In this document: piece by piece, positions 22,316 through 34,429 of the stretch
How the letters are laid out: every line of letters starts with the position of its first letter
Position numbering within the stretch: position 1 is the first letter of the stretch
DNA from: Calonectria ilicicola
Lineage: Eukaryota > Ascomycota > Sordariomycetes > Hypocreales > Nectriaceae
Direction: 5' to 3'
Assembly (NCBI GenBank): GCA_020809705.1
Contig: CP085831.1
Location: forward strand, 3,782,001-3,846,000
Length of the DNA: 64,000 nucleotides
Position numbers and translations under genes: made by a program
Notes under the pieces: model-generated
Told to the model about the DNA's origin: nothing
Database searches by the model: none
The model's input: only the letters and a program-made list of their open reading frames with translations

Positions 22316-24008
22316 GGCCTTGCTATCTGTTGCACACCAATCAATGTCCGGGTTATTGCCGTAAATCACACTGTTTTGTCGATTCCTTACCAAAATAATA
22401 CATGTTTCTGGGGGATGCTGATGATGGTGAACCAGCTACAGGCGGACTACATTTATCCCGCTCTAGAACCTGCTTGTATGCCTTTTTAGCCATCATGTGT
22501 GCAGAATCAAAACTATGGCTAGCCGAGTAAGTCAGGAACTTGTGGCAATTGTGCGGAATAGTCACAACCACTTCGTACTCCCAGATCTCTACCATTTTGG
22601 ATCTGCTCTGAGCCTCCCTGGATTTTCTTGTATGTTTGAAGGTCATTAATTAGTGATTTGTTTCTTTTTTTATATTGTAGTTGAAACTTCAGGCTTTACT
22701 GGGTGTTTACTGGGTGGTGAGTAGTAGGCGATGACTGGGTGAGTGAGTAGTCATGAATATCATAGCTGTGCACTACAACAAGGGTGTGGTCAGATTCAAT
22801 TTGTATACAGAAAAATTTAATTGTTTAGACAATTTAGTTTTGCTGGAGAAGTGCAGTATAAGAGGCCGGAATAAGCCGCGTGGAAAATGTTCGGGCCTGA
22901 TGAGCATGCTGTCGCCCACCCGACTTGTGGAATGAGATGCATTCCACAACATGGCGCTTGGACAAGCTTCGGCCATTCAATCACAATGTTTCTGGCCAAA
23001 TCAAATTGATCCCACTTTGAGTGAGAGGCCCATGTCGGTCAAATCTTTACCTACTCAAGACCAATCGGCGCATTGCTGAGGATTATCACTGCCTATAGCC
23101 AAGCCATGCATTGACAACATCGGTCCTTCATCTGTCATGGCAGGTCTCGAATTTCTTTCAAAAAGTAAGCGCTTTGTGATGAGCTGCTCCTAAATTGAAC
23201 CGATTACAAAGTACATGTTGCCAAAGTCAAATTTTGTACCGGATCGACACTATCGAACTTCATTCCGAAGGATTCATTAAGCTTTTCGGACAAGCGGGAT
23301 GGTTTACCAGGGCCTCTACGCACCATCGCGGCAAGTGTAGTTCTTCTTGCTCATTTTATCCGGTCAACTGCTACTCAGCACTTGTGTAGTCCTGAATATG
23401 ACGGCCCAACTCGTCGGGTCAATGGATCTGCTCCGGATTTGATTGCGCACAATGTTGTATATTGCCACTGGACCAGGGCGTCCCGAAATAGATTAGTACA
23501 TCGCGTCCAACACTGTTCAGGATGTGAAGCTTAACGTAGCCCCGAAATCGGTGTTCAAGAACTGACCAATTCATTGCTTCACCAACCTTCTTTTTTTGTC
23601 GCCTGTTTTACCAATTCGAATGTGTCGGACCACGTACTGAGCGGATTAACGACATGCCTCATCATCGCTGGTGCCTGGGCTACACAGGTTTCATTCTTGT
23701 TCGTCTTGAGAATTAGCCTACCTTGCGGCCTTTTCATTTCTTATTAAGTGGAGTGCTGCAGTCAGTGAGCTACAGTCGCCTTTTAGTGCTCTAAACACAA
23801 TATCGATCTTGGACTAGTCGGGAGCCCCGACCGCCTGGATTGAGGCAAAAGCTTCCCCGAAAAGCTCCCCGTCTCCGCCGTTCGCCACTTGGGGGTATTT
23901 CTAGCCATAATCCCACCTGCATCTTTTTTCCCACTTTACGATGGAAGTTTTGCGAACCGCGAATATTTCCACTGCTCGAGGTCGTCTTCAAAAACGTGCT
24001 TGTTCATC
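22316..24008. other. Intergenic region
   Basis: About 1.7 kb with no gene I can support. It contains a perfect 10-bp inverted repeat with 5-nt loop at 22925-22949. Short open frames on both strands have no domain content. Confidence 0.5.
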
Positions 24009-25635
24009 ATGGTTGCGTCACCAAGCATCATTTACTCGCGGGGGGGTGATGATCCAGGAATTACACATGAGGTATCTGGCGCCGCTGTTCCCATTGCAGG
24101 GCATTTCATGAGTTTGGTCATCGCCATGGCCTCCATTGCAGTCCTTGCCATCTGTATTTGTCAGTGACCCACCAGTCTTGATTTAATCAAGCAAGCAAAT
24201 CCGCGTCGCTAGATGAACAACACTCCTAATCTGTCCGGCCATCATCTCAGTGTGGTTGCTAATCATCCCCATGCAGCACGGCGAGTTACAACCATCAAAA
24301 AGTGGGCCAATGTACCATTCGTTGTCTGGCGTAAGTCATCCTTTTTGGTCACTGCAGTCAACCAACAGTCATTTAATACTTCGTCAGTCACACTTGCAAT
24401 ATATATCGATTCCATGGCATTTGTTGTCCTCACCACGGTCTTACAGCAAAGCTTCGGCGTAAATAGCAGTTTTACTGCATGCACGATTGCAATGTGGTTT
24501 TGTCTCGGTGCCTACGTAACTACAAAGGTTAGTGCCCCCTTGTCAAGGGTAAAAAGTGAACAGGTGCTAATTAGAGTAATAGATTGTAGGTTGAATCCGA
24601 ATGTCTGGAGTTTCCAGCTAAATGTCGGACTATTCATTAACACATTCCCAAAGTTCATTTACCTGTTCCTTGTTGAGAAGGCTGTAAGTCAAAGCTCCTC
24701 GTGCCCTTTCCACCTAACGATGGTCTCATACGTCATAGCATATCGTTCGGAATACTAATAAAATACGACTTCAATCAAAACTGTACTGTTTCAACTCTTT
24801 TGCTATGTTGGGGATATATGCCATCATCGCAATCTTCAACTTTATCTTGTCAGTCGTTCTTTAGAAGATCATACCGAGAATTCAACTGACAAACCATGCC
24901 AGCCGTATCATTAGAATCGATGAACATGGCGTTTGCATAATTGGAATGCAAAAGAAAAGCATGATTCCTCTAATATCATTTGATGCTGCAGTTAATGTTT
25001 ATTTGACTACCCTGTTTCTTATACCTTTGAGGAGTAGGTAAAAAGAAAAAGGTTTCTCAAGTATCCCAAATCTAACTGAAAATAGATTTGCACTCCTTCA
25101 AGAATATGCCAAAGACCCCCGCCAACGAGCGACTTCGAAATGTGGCTTTGAACACCTTTATCGGGTCATGCTGTACATTAATTAGTAGCATTGTGTATGA
25201 ATCCTTCGTAAAATTACATATCTATCCCAACTCATATGCATCGCTAGGAACTTGACGATTCTCATGGTCCTTGAAGGCGAGCCAGGCTGGATCTGTCTCA
25301 TTTGCTGCAACTCCGATGGTAACTACAAATCTTATTATCACGGTGATCTCAATTTAGTACTGATTGATCCAGTCCTCTTCTCCGCCATCATTATTCATTG
25401 GCTCACTTCGAAGGATAAGGTTGACTCCGGAAACAAGAGCAATACCAGTCCACCCTCACACCCTAGCAATAACAGTAACCCTCCCCGCCACCGCCAAACC
25501 CATTCTTCCTCTCGCCATATTAAGATTGCTACTCCACCTTCCTCGCATGGTACAGAAGCCGAGATTTCCCTTGTCCAGACCGCTACCGTGCAATCGTCTG
25601 AGGACGGTCAATTCATAGAACCAAAACAAGGATAG
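24009..25635 (+). CDS. Fungal multi-pass membrane protein of unknown function (7-8 TM)
   Basis: Eight-exon model: 24009-24163, 24251-24527, 24654-24683, 24739-24848, 24903-25033, 25086-25194, 25248-25318, 25373-25635; 381 residues, all phases closed. Exons 2-8 are well supported by splice signals and by a family pattern common in ascomycetes: IKKWANVPFVVW, IDSMAFVVLTTVLQQSFGVN, IYLFLVEKA, then FNSFAMLGIYAII, GVCIIGMQKKSMIPLISFD, and EGEPGWICLICCNSD plus LFSAIIIHWLTSKD. The exon 1/2 join (GTGACC donor) is the weak point. There are about seven or eight hydrophobic helices and a Ser/Pro-rich, probably cytosolic, tail of about 65 residues. Exon 3 is a 30-nt microexon. Introns 2 (126 nt) and 7 (54 nt) are multiples of three without in-frame stops, so a single open frame (24213-24758) runs through intron 2. 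A receptor-like role is possible but not shown. Confidence 0.72.
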
Positions 25636-26699
25636 AAACGTTAACGATACGCTCAAGATGTTTAAAATTATGTTCATCATAGAGTTCTTCATCTGATATA
25701 ATATATGGTCATGGTTTAAATGAAATTCTGCAAAACCTTCTCTGCCACTGAATGCCATCAATCTTTCAGGTCATTACCTTTATCCAATATTTTATTTTAA
25801 CTAGAAACACACGAGAACATCAACTATAAGGTTGCTTTATCACTTCCGATGTCATGAAATAAAGTATCCTCTATCCCATGATGACCAGATTTATATATTT
25901 TCAGGCTTAACCATTGCATTCAGCCAGTTATGGGAAAAGAAATAAGGATATTCATTATAACGCGAGTCTTCACGCAATTGAAATCCCGCCCAGTCGGCAT
26001 CAATTTGTCAGTCACACGCGCTGATCATTTCCCTTGAGGAGTCCCCCAATAATACCACTTTCTTGCATTAGCTCTGATTAAAAACCTCAATCAATTTGGG
26101 GGCCAAATCCTACTTGAAGAGTCACCACTAATGCACCCAAGTGCGTTCAGTTCCACTAAGATAACGCTATATTTAGGCGTGATATTCTCCCAACTAATAA
26201 TGAACGTTGGGCTTAGTATCCCTGTTTATTCAGTTCATACGATCATATCCCCACCACCGATATCCTCACGAACTATCAACATTATGGAATCAATCCAGGC
26301 AGTGGTGACCCGCAGGCACAATCTTGAAAGTCACAAGTTACATTATAACGCACTCCACCTCTACAACAAATCATGTTGTGGCAGCGTAGTGCCGTGGAAT
26401 TGAGGGGAAGAGCCGCCCCCAAACTGCGCCACTATGGTTTCTGACTAGACTGCAGCAACCAGACAATTAGTAGCACAGCAGCTACAGCTTACAAGGTCTC
26501 TGCAGCCAATCATGAAGTGAATGAGTATCTCACGTTAGAGCAGGGGTCATCTTCCAGGTAAAAACGGAGCAGTTCTAGGAGAGCAAGACTGAGGTCTTGC
26601 AGCTTGCACTTTTTTCCACTTTTTAAATTCTTTATTTACGCGTGTACACCATATTCACTCCACATATAACAGTCGAAGTCGAGATAAGAACAAGCCAAA
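25636..26699. other. Intergenic region upstream of the WSC gene
   Basis: No gene supported; frame 26131-26403 has no recognisable content. The last 60 bases before 26700 are the likely 5' UTR and core promoter of the WSC-domain gene. Confidence 0.5.
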
Positions 26700-27773
26700 A
26701 TGCGATTCCGACCTGCGATTCCGTATCCCACCGTCGGACCAACCCTCGACGATGCTCTACGACCCCGAGCAGTCACCGCCGTCTCTGGCTACACCTCCCT
26801 CGGCTGCTATAAAGACTCAACTGACAGAGTGTTAAATGGGACCCTGACAGAGCCAGTCAGAAACTATCCACAGTATTGTTGCGAGTGGTGCGCCAACGCC
26901 AATACCGACTATACAATATGCGGAGTCGAAAATGGAGTCCAATGCTTTTGCGACAGCACCACATATCGCGCGACCTCAGTTGCGGCCTCAAATTGCAATA
27001 GTACGTGCGCAGGCGCAGGCGACCAAGACTGTGGAGCGCTCTGGTACGTGAACCTGTACAGTGCCACAACGCCGATCACGACAGCGGCAACATACAAGAC
27101 CCTGACCACTCAGGAGGTGTCCGACTTCTCGCATCTTGGTTGCTACTCAGACTATAACGACCGAGTTCTCCGAGGCAACATGACGCAGCCCTTGCTGAAC
27201 AACGCCGACTATTGTTGCGAGTGGTGTGTCAACATTGACAATAACAACCAATGGTGCGGGGTCGAGAATGGGAATCAATGCTTTTGTGATAGCACAACAT
27301 ACAGTGCCATATCTGCATCCGCCGCAGATTGCAGCCTGCCTTGCCCCGGAGGGCCACGATATGAATGCGGTGCGGTCTGGCGCATCAACCTCTACAAGGT
27401 TACTGGGGTATTACCAACCATAGCAACAACGACATCACCGCCCGAGAACAGCGCGACTTCCGATCCGAATAGCAATGGAGGGCTAAGTGGAGGTGCAATT
27501 GCGGGCGTAGTTGTTGGGGCAGTGGGAGCGGTGGCACTAGTTGGCGTGGCGGTCTTCTTTTTGTTTCGGCGCCGACGCTCCCAGATACGATACACAGCTC
27601 CGCCGTCAGAGTCCCCGCCACCGACTACTACTAAAACTGCTAAACCACCACTTGAGATGGCCACGCCAGATCAAGCACACGAACTGCAATCGTCATTAGT
27701 TGCACCATATGGAGAGCTTCAGGCTGCACTAGAACATGAGCGCAGGGTCTATGAGATGGATGTCAACCGCTAA
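26700..27773 (+). CDS. Double WSC-domain, single-pass membrane protein
   Basis: Intronless, 357 residues. Two tandem WSC domains occupy about residues 31-121 and 143-234. Each starts with LGCY-x-D and shows the same cysteine order: YCCEWC, CGVENG-QCFCDSTTY, C-x3-C and CGA-W--NLY. WSC modules bind carbohydrate, and in cell-wall stress sensors they sit outside the membrane. A Thr/Ser/Pro linker leads to a membrane helix at about 263-290 (GGAIAGVVVGAVGAVALVGV), stopped by RRRR, and a 65-residue cytosolic tail. The two WSC copies are so alike that they probably arose by internal duplication. Odd point: from the ATG at 26700 there is no signal peptide, only a basic/proline-rich 30-residue leader, so a spliced upstream exon or unconventional start is possible. 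Likely a wall-sensor or wall-binding protein. Confidence 0.88.
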   Translation: MRFRPAIPYPTVGPTLDDALRPRAVTAVSGYTSLGCYKDSTDRVLNGTLTEPVRNYPQYCCEWCANANTDYTICGVENGVQCFCDSTTYRATSVAASNCNSTCAGAGDQDCGALWYVNLYSATTPITTAATYKTLTTQEVSDFSHLGCYSDYNDRVLRGNMTQPLLNNADYCCEWCVNIDNNNQWCGVENGNQCFCDSTTYSAISASAADCSLPCPGGPRYECGAVWRINLYKVTGVLPTIATTTSPPENSATSDPNSNGGLSGGAIAGVVVGAVGAVALVGVAVFFLFRRRRSQIRYTAPPSESPPPTTTKTAKPPLEMATPDQAHELQSSLVAPYGELQAALEHERRVYEMDVNR

Positions 27774-30425
27774 TCCCCTTTCTCTACAAGTATCAAGAAT
27801 CAATTACCATATTTATTAGCACTTTCTATTTTTTTTCTTTCCAGCTCATGGCGTTGAGACGTTAGGATACCATGTTGAATTTGATGCTACCAAGTTTAGA
27901 GAAAATGATATGACCAGTCGGGCTATTATTGCAAATCTGATTGAGCATCTGACGCGACAATCTATCTTCGCTTTTGAGATGTATATGACATAATGTTGAC
28001 TGGATTGGGCTGGCCGATAAGGTGAATCTTTTGCCTATGCAGCCGCGTCATAAATTCATATCCTTGCTGGTCCTTATTCCAATGTGTATCCGAAAGTCAC
28101 ATATTCCTCGATGGGTTCCTTCATGACGGCATAGATCCAGACAACGGTATAGGGCCTAGGATCAGGCACAATTGTCGGTAGTCGTAGACTTTGTGCCTTA
28201 TATTTCCACACCCACCATGGCAAAGGCGACTGCTCGAAGACTTTCAATCAAGCTAAAATAACGCACCTCAAAAGCGCAAGGTTGGCGGTGTGTGACAGTG
28301 CTCTGTGGCACCTATCTTTCAGCTAAGCCCTCTAAAAAATATTTCTAAGATAGCGGAAAACATCCTGACGAGAGCTGGTTCAATACGAACGTCATGGGTA
28401 GCTGAGAGCAATAAATGCAATCGTGCAGCCAATCAAACCTGAGTTTTTCTTGCTGACACCAACCGGTAAATATCACAGGCATGGTTCGGCAATCCAAGGA
28501 TACGTCTAGAAATAATCGGCGTGATGAATGTGCATCCAGTGCTCCCCAAAGATATTTTGAGTGGGTTTTTTTTTTCAAAGTCCGTTTTTATCACACATTT
28601 AGCGGCTAGACTTATGCAGAATATGCCTGGCGGGTTCATCTCAGCATAACTTGTATTTGATCATTCCTGGGTGCGACATATTCTGACCCTGTTCGCCAAA
28701 TCCGTATCTCAACCCGCAGCCTGTATCGATATTGGCAAAAATGACTCACCTAAAATTGAGGTATACATCCATTTTAGCCGATGTAAAATAATTTTTTATC
28801 TTATTTGAGAAGTCTCCAGAATTTTTAGGCTGCAGATCTCTACAATGTAATGCAATCAACCCAGCATATTTCGCCGTGGCTGTCTGTCTGCTAACTAAGC
28901 TATGACCCACAACACTCACACTCCATCGAGTCCTTTCCCGATCGCTCCACTTCATCATAGCTGTAGCACCCTGGACCTGGCTTGCTTTGGTGGTTGGCTT
29001 TCTGGTACTCCCCCAATTTTAGAAGCGGGAGATTTGGGGGCAGACCTCATCCCGTGATTTCTAAATTGTTTATGCATGCCATCCATTCCCTGATACCCAG
29101 CTATACGTGCAACAACACCAAAGAAACACAGCACTCATTACTAAAGCCACGGAATAATGTAGATTTCGTGCATATCCGGTGATTTTTACACGCTATTATC
29201 ACTATTTTCCGTTGCATACGTGTATTGTTCTTTGACTTTTTCATGTTTAAAGGCTACCCTACATTCTGACCAGGGGGGCGCGGGATGCCTGCAGGGATTA
29301 AAAGAGGGTTATTTTATGACTCTTCTCATTTCTCAAATACGTAGCAGGGGGGGTGCCCGGAACCACACGCTTAATGGAACTCGAATTGCCCAGCCTGGCA
29401 ATCTCCGTTGCAACACATGGCACCGCGTGCAGGTTGCCCCCCACTGGCGAACGGTGTCCAACATGCAACTAATACAAAATACGCGTAATTTATGAGTTTT
29501 AACGGATCCTAGTTCCTTGGCTCCGTGTATTCAGCCGGCCAATTCCTCATGTAAACCGAAAATTGCAAAGTTAGAAACCCCCACCGCCAACGGACAACCT
29601 GTTGGTGCCATTGCATTGTAAAAGTCAGATGACTCGACAACCCAAGTCATTCCTTCGGGCACAAGACCAACATGCTGCCACTTTTACAGCTCGTCTTGGC
29701 GATGGAATCAGGCCACATACCAATCACGGACACTGCAATTTCTGAATCGGCAAATGGCAGGACAGCTTGGTCAGAGACACGGGCGAGGCCAACGTCGCCC
29801 CCACGACCCCCACTGACGCGAACGCAACTCTCAGATCGGTTGGAACGCTGCACGGGAAGCATCACGGCTCAAGAGCTTGTCTGGGGACAATCGTGCATTG
29901 CTTAAGTGGTCAGACGGGAGTTGGATGGATCAGGATCCCTGCCGACTTATTTCGCCTTGGCGCCGTTCCCTTGAGTCCAGCCCAATCCCACGCCGACTTC
30001 CGGCTGGGCAGACACGGCTGCAAATATGGAATTAGGACGGGAATCCTGTCCCGGCTCTTTGGTCGGCTGTGGCTAAGTCTTGGCAGAGAGGAAAGCAGGG
30101 GCTTCGGACCATTGAGAGGCAGGCAAGTAGCCTTTGACCCTTGGGACGTGATTCTCGTGAAAGGGTTGCCGTAGAAGAAGGAAGTGCTATATCTGAGGGA
30201 GATTTGCTATTCTCCTCGACTCCTCTAACCTCGTTCCGACCATCGGAACATCGCGCCCTGGGACAAGAAAAAAGCATGTGCCCATACCAATTTTGCTCCC
30301 CGTACGTGGCGACGTCGCACTTGGACCTATGAGCGATGCTCCATTGCTGGTGGAGTTATGGTTACATTTTAACAATGTGGACCCCGACACCTTGTTCTCA
30401 ATCGTTACCTCCTGACCCCTGGGAC

Positions 30426-30434
30426 ATCAGATAA
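30426..30434 (+). promoter_or_regulatory. Candidate iron-GATA factor site (ATCAGATAA)
   Basis: Exact match to ATCWGATAA, the extended GATA motif bound by the SreA/SRE/Fep1 group of fungal iron repressors. It lies 761 bp upstream of the siderophore transporter ATG. Function inferred from the neighbouring gene. Confidence 0.5.
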
Positions 30435-30544
30435 TTCGGCCAAGGCCTGAGCTTACGCAATGGCAGAGAGGGCCTCGGCCGAGACGTAATGGGAACTAGC
30501 CCAACTCGGCTCACGAAGCCGTTCTTAAAAGTGATTAAACAATG

Positions 30545-30558
30545 ATCTGATAAGATAA
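30545..30558 (+). promoter_or_regulatory. Candidate iron-GATA factor site (ATCTGATAA + GATAA)
   Basis: Second exact ATCWGATAA (30545-30553), followed directly by another GATAA (30554-30558). It lies about 640 bp upstream of the transporter ATG. Two exact 9-mers 119 bp apart upstream of an iron-uptake gene are unlikely by chance. Binding itself is not shown. Confidence 0.55.
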
Positions 30559-31194
30559 CCCGTATTCAATCCCCAATTAAACATTGGCCGCAGTGGGCTC
30601 CCTCTCAAATAAAGAATAGAAGAAACCAGGCCATGTTCCGGTGGAGATCCACAACCAAATCCACCAAACAGGGCCGCATTCAAGGATTGTTAGTGAAGCA
30701 GCCCTATGAGCTGCACTGACCGCCCGTTTCTGCGCCTTTTTTTTTTTTTTTTTTCGCATCGCCTACGGCTATAGCCTGCGTTCAGCTCGCGCCCAGCTTT
30801 CAGTCTGCCGTCTCTTCACCCATGCCCTGGCTGACGAATGCCAAGTCGTGCGGCCAACTACCGGCATGTCGGGACCGGTTTGAGCTTGGTCGCCGTCTAC
30901 TAGGTTCTCTTTGAAGCTTGTAAAAAATATTTTCTCTCCGTAAACCGGCCAAGAGAGCTTCCCAAAGGGGAGCGTGGGGAGTGAAATGGTAGTCGCATGG
31001 CCTGGTTTCCTTGTTGGGAACCATTGCCGTCCGTCACTCCATCGGCAAAGGCCGCGTGTCGCACCATAATCTGATCCTCTAGATTAGATAAATACTTTAA
31101 TCCCATCAGCGATCTTCTTGTTGTTTATCAATCTCTCACGACAAACGCCTCTGATTGCATCTGCTTCAGCCAGCGCCCTCTTGCAACCGCCACC

Positions 31195-33023
31195 ATGGGT
31201 ATGAAATTCAGGTTCCCCAGCAGGTTGAGCCAACCTGTTGTGCAGGAAGACCAAGCTCCCCAGGATATCGAAAACAAGGAGACTGCCAACGAGAAGCATG
31301 ACTCTCCTTCCGATGGCGATAGCTCTGACACCGAGTACCAGCATGGTGTGGAGGCTATCCGTGCCATGGCTCAGACCTGGTCTAAGAGAGACTTGATCAT
31401 TGCTTACATTCTGTAAGTTGGACACGAAGCCATCCACGAAACACTGAGATCTGGCTAATACATTATACCTCTAGCATCTGGCTTATTTCTTTCATTCAGG
31501 CTTTCTCAGCCAGCATCATCGGCACCCTGACCCCTTACATTACCAGCAACTTTGATGCCCACTCCATGACCGCCAGTGTCAGCGTCCCCGGAAGCATCAT
31601 CTCTGGTGTTATCAAGCTGCCTTATGCTAGGCTCATGAACGTCTGGGGCCGCCCCCAGGCCTTTGGTATCTGCATTGTCATCATGACCATGGGTCTTATT
31701 ATGATGCCTGCATGCCAAAACGTCTCCACCTATGCTGCCGCCCTCGTATTCTACAACGTCGGTTACAGCACCATCAGCTACACCACTACCATCTTCATCG
31801 CCGATACTTCTCAGCTCAAAAGCCGAGCTTTCATGATCGCGTATGCCTCGTCACCTTACCTGTTCACCGTCTGGGCCTACGGTCCTGCTGCTGAGAATGC
31901 CTTGAACAAGATTGGCTTCCGATGGGGACTGGGCGTTTGGGCCATCATTTACCCCGTGGTCACTGTCCCTCTATTCGTTCTTTTTTACTACTACCAGAAG
32001 AAGGCTGAGAAGATGGGTCTTATCAAGAAGGAAGACAGCGGCCGCACCATGTGGCAGTCCGTCAAGTACTGGTTTGTCCAGTTTGATGTCGTCGGCTTGC
32101 TGCTCATCGTCACGGGTCTCGTTCTGTTCCTTCTCGCCTTCTCGCTCTACTCTTATCAAGAGAATACCTGGAAGTCACCCATGATTATTTGCTTCCTCGT
32201 TATTGGTGGTCTGCTTATTGCTGCTTTCCCTGTGTGGGAGAAATACGGCGCAACCGTACAGTTCTTCAAGTGGGAGTTGGTCAAGAACCCCACTGTCTTC
32301 TTCACCTACACTATGGTGGCTAGCATCTACACCGGTTGGTACATGTGGGATAGTTACTTTTACTCCATGCTTGTCGTTGTGTTCCAGCAGACTGTCACTC
32401 ACGCCAACTATATCGCGAACATCTACACCATGGGTTCTTGTTTCATCGCCATCGTTATGGGCACCATCCTCTACTTCAACGGCCGTATCAAGTGGTGGGG
32501 TCTCTTCTTTGGTGCTCCATTGACTCTCCTCGGCGTGGGACTATTGATCCACTTCCGTCAACCCTACCAGGACATTGGCTATATTGTCATGTGTCAAATT
32601 TTCATTGCCTTTGGAGGAGGTATCCTTGTCATTTGCGAACAGATGACTGTCATGGCTGTTTCCTCCCAAAACGATATCCCAGCCCTTCTTGCCATGGAGA
32701 GCATGATTGCGTATGTCGGCATGGGTATTGGCGAGGCTATTGCTTCCGCGATGTGGACCGGAATCTTCCCCAAGAAGCTCATGAAATACTTGCCCGAGTC
32801 AGCAATGGACAACTTTGCAAACATTTACGGCGACATGACCGTTCAGGCCTCCTATCCAGTTGGATCGGACACCAGAAACGCTATCTGGCGATCGTATGGT
32901 GAAACACAGAAGTTGATGGTCATTGCAGCTTTCTGTGTATACTCGCTGTGCCTCTTTTCCGTTATGATGTGGAAGGATGTTAATGTGAAGAAGATTAAGC
33001 AGCTCAAGGGTACTGTCTGGTGA
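31195..33023 (+). CDS. MFS siderophore-iron transporter (SIT family)
   Basis: Two exons, 31195-31412 and 31475-33023, give 588 residues. The intron 31413-31474 has a GTAAGT donor, GGCTAAT branch and CTAG acceptor, and interrupts the first membrane helix after IIAYIL. A 60-residue acidic cytosolic leader precedes WSKRDLIIAYI. The protein then follows the 14-helix siderophore transporter pattern: GSIISGVIKLPYARLMNVWG, RPQAFGICI, TIFIADTSQLKSRAFM, PYLFTVWAYGPAAE, YSYQENTWKSP, then NPTVFFTYTMVASIYTGWYM, and MGIGEAIASAMWTGIFPKKL near the end. Its role is proton-coupled uptake of ferri-siderophores across the plasma membrane. The upstream GATA sites suggest repression by iron. No siderophore synthesis gene (NRPS, ornithine monooxygenase) is in the window, so it may take up foreign siderophores. 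The gene looks intact. Confidence 0.93.
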
Positions 33024-34429
33024 GAGTCTAAATGGGTGGATGATGAAACAGTTCTATATGACTGCTGCTTCATCTGACTAGATCAGACAAGATATGGTTG
33101 CCTTGACTATATAAAAATCAATGAATGGCTGGTATAACTCACTGTAATGGCTAGTTATTTTAATACATACAATACAATACCTCTGGTTCAAACTTATCTA
33201 GTAGCATTTGTGATTAACGGATCTCGAAAAGCTTACATTCCACTTGAAAAAGAATACATCGTTAAAGAATTCATTTGTATAATTCAGTGAACGACTTAAT
33301 CCATCCAGCAGAAAGGTGCAAGATAGTAGAAATGCCTCAGCACATTGCCCACCTTTTTGGAATGGGTTCAAGTTTTCATTACACCCACGGCTTCACGCCC
33401 TACAGTCGCAAACTGGCAAGTGCACCTTTCTATTTCATATGTTCTCGCCTCACTGCTACTACAAATAGATGTCGATGTATTGCGGAAATTGAGCAGAAAA
33501 AGCCGAGAAAGCCTTCATTTGGCAACATGGCTAGACCAAACAATCTGAAGCAGATTCCACCACGGAGTATTCCAGATCAACTACAGTCTGATAACCCAAT
33601 ACTAGGTTGAAGATTAGTCTCGACACTACAACCCAGATATGCCAAGACCCAAGCCAAGACGAAAGCGATCGACTGCGACGGTAGTGCCATCGCCAAGCTC
33701 GCCACTAGATTTGCCAAGCATACTGCGAATACAATCGCCAAGACTAGAGGAACCATACAATTGCCGAGGGCGAACCTTGCTTGGTCGATCTTTGTGTCAG
33801 GCAATCCCCGGTCAAGAGCTCAAAGAAACATCAAGTCGACAACAAAAAAGTAAATAAAAGATACGACATAAGTTATGGTTTCCAGTAATTTATTGATGTA
33901 ATATTTATTTCCATCCAGGAAAACCCTTCACGTCCTTAGCGCTTCTAGGATAAACCCTATTCCAGGCCAATACGTATTCTTTTTGTTTTTTACCAAACAT
34001 CAGTTCTAGTGTCCATGCAGTTCCTCCCATTCGGGCTACATTTGGCCCCATCTGAATTGCGGTGGTGAGCATCAAATGTCACGACGTGCAACAGTGCAAA
34101 GATATGCTCCAGAAAATCCCATTAAATCCAGTATTCTATGTTTGACACCAAGCCCGATCAGGATATTTTGGTCAAGATTCACTCAATTATTTCAAGCCAA
34201 GCGTTTCCAAGCACAATTGTCACACGTCACAGGACATGGTGACAACCATCAAAACGGGCGTGCGCCACATTAATCAGCCACAGACCATGGCTCATTGACC
34301 AGTCATCACGGAAGATTCATTATCCGTCGGAAGGACTCATTGTGCAGGGCCCGTCCGTGGATTGATTGGTGCCCCCCGCCTGAAGGCTTTTTGGTGCCCA
34401 ATATTTCCACGCCTTCCAATAACAACACA
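33024..34429. other. Intergenic region
   Basis: Downstream of the transporter. AT-rich, with no domain-bearing frame. The frame 33639-33857 encodes a basic, Pro-rich peptide built on a repeated GCCAAG-like motif, and I do not call it a gene. Confidence 0.5.

Larger units (their letters stand above)
27774..31194. other. Long intergenic region with promoter of siderophore transporter
   Basis: About 3.4 kb without a gene I can support. Overlapping frames at 29672-29905 and 29767-30174 sit in a locally GC-richer patch but have no recognisable domain. A T18 tract lies at 30737-30754. The right-hand 800 bp hold the GATA-type sites listed separately and a CT-rich leader ending at the ATG of the transporter. 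Confidence 0.5.

Noticed and set aside
24331..24357. A 27-nt intron (GTAAGT...GCAG) in the membrane-protein gene
   Set aside because: Too short to splice, and reading through keeps the frame and matches the expected spacing between helices.
24213..24758. A single-exon membrane protein gene
   Set aside because: The frame reads through an intron. Family motifs continue in other frames up to 25635 with clean splice signals.
29672..30174. Two overlapping frames in the promoter region of the siderophore transporter
   Set aside because: They overlap in different frames without recognisable motifs; probably a GC-rich chance effect.
33639..33857. Basic Pro-rich 72-residue peptide
   Set aside because: It arises from a short imperfect DNA repeat; no gene signals.
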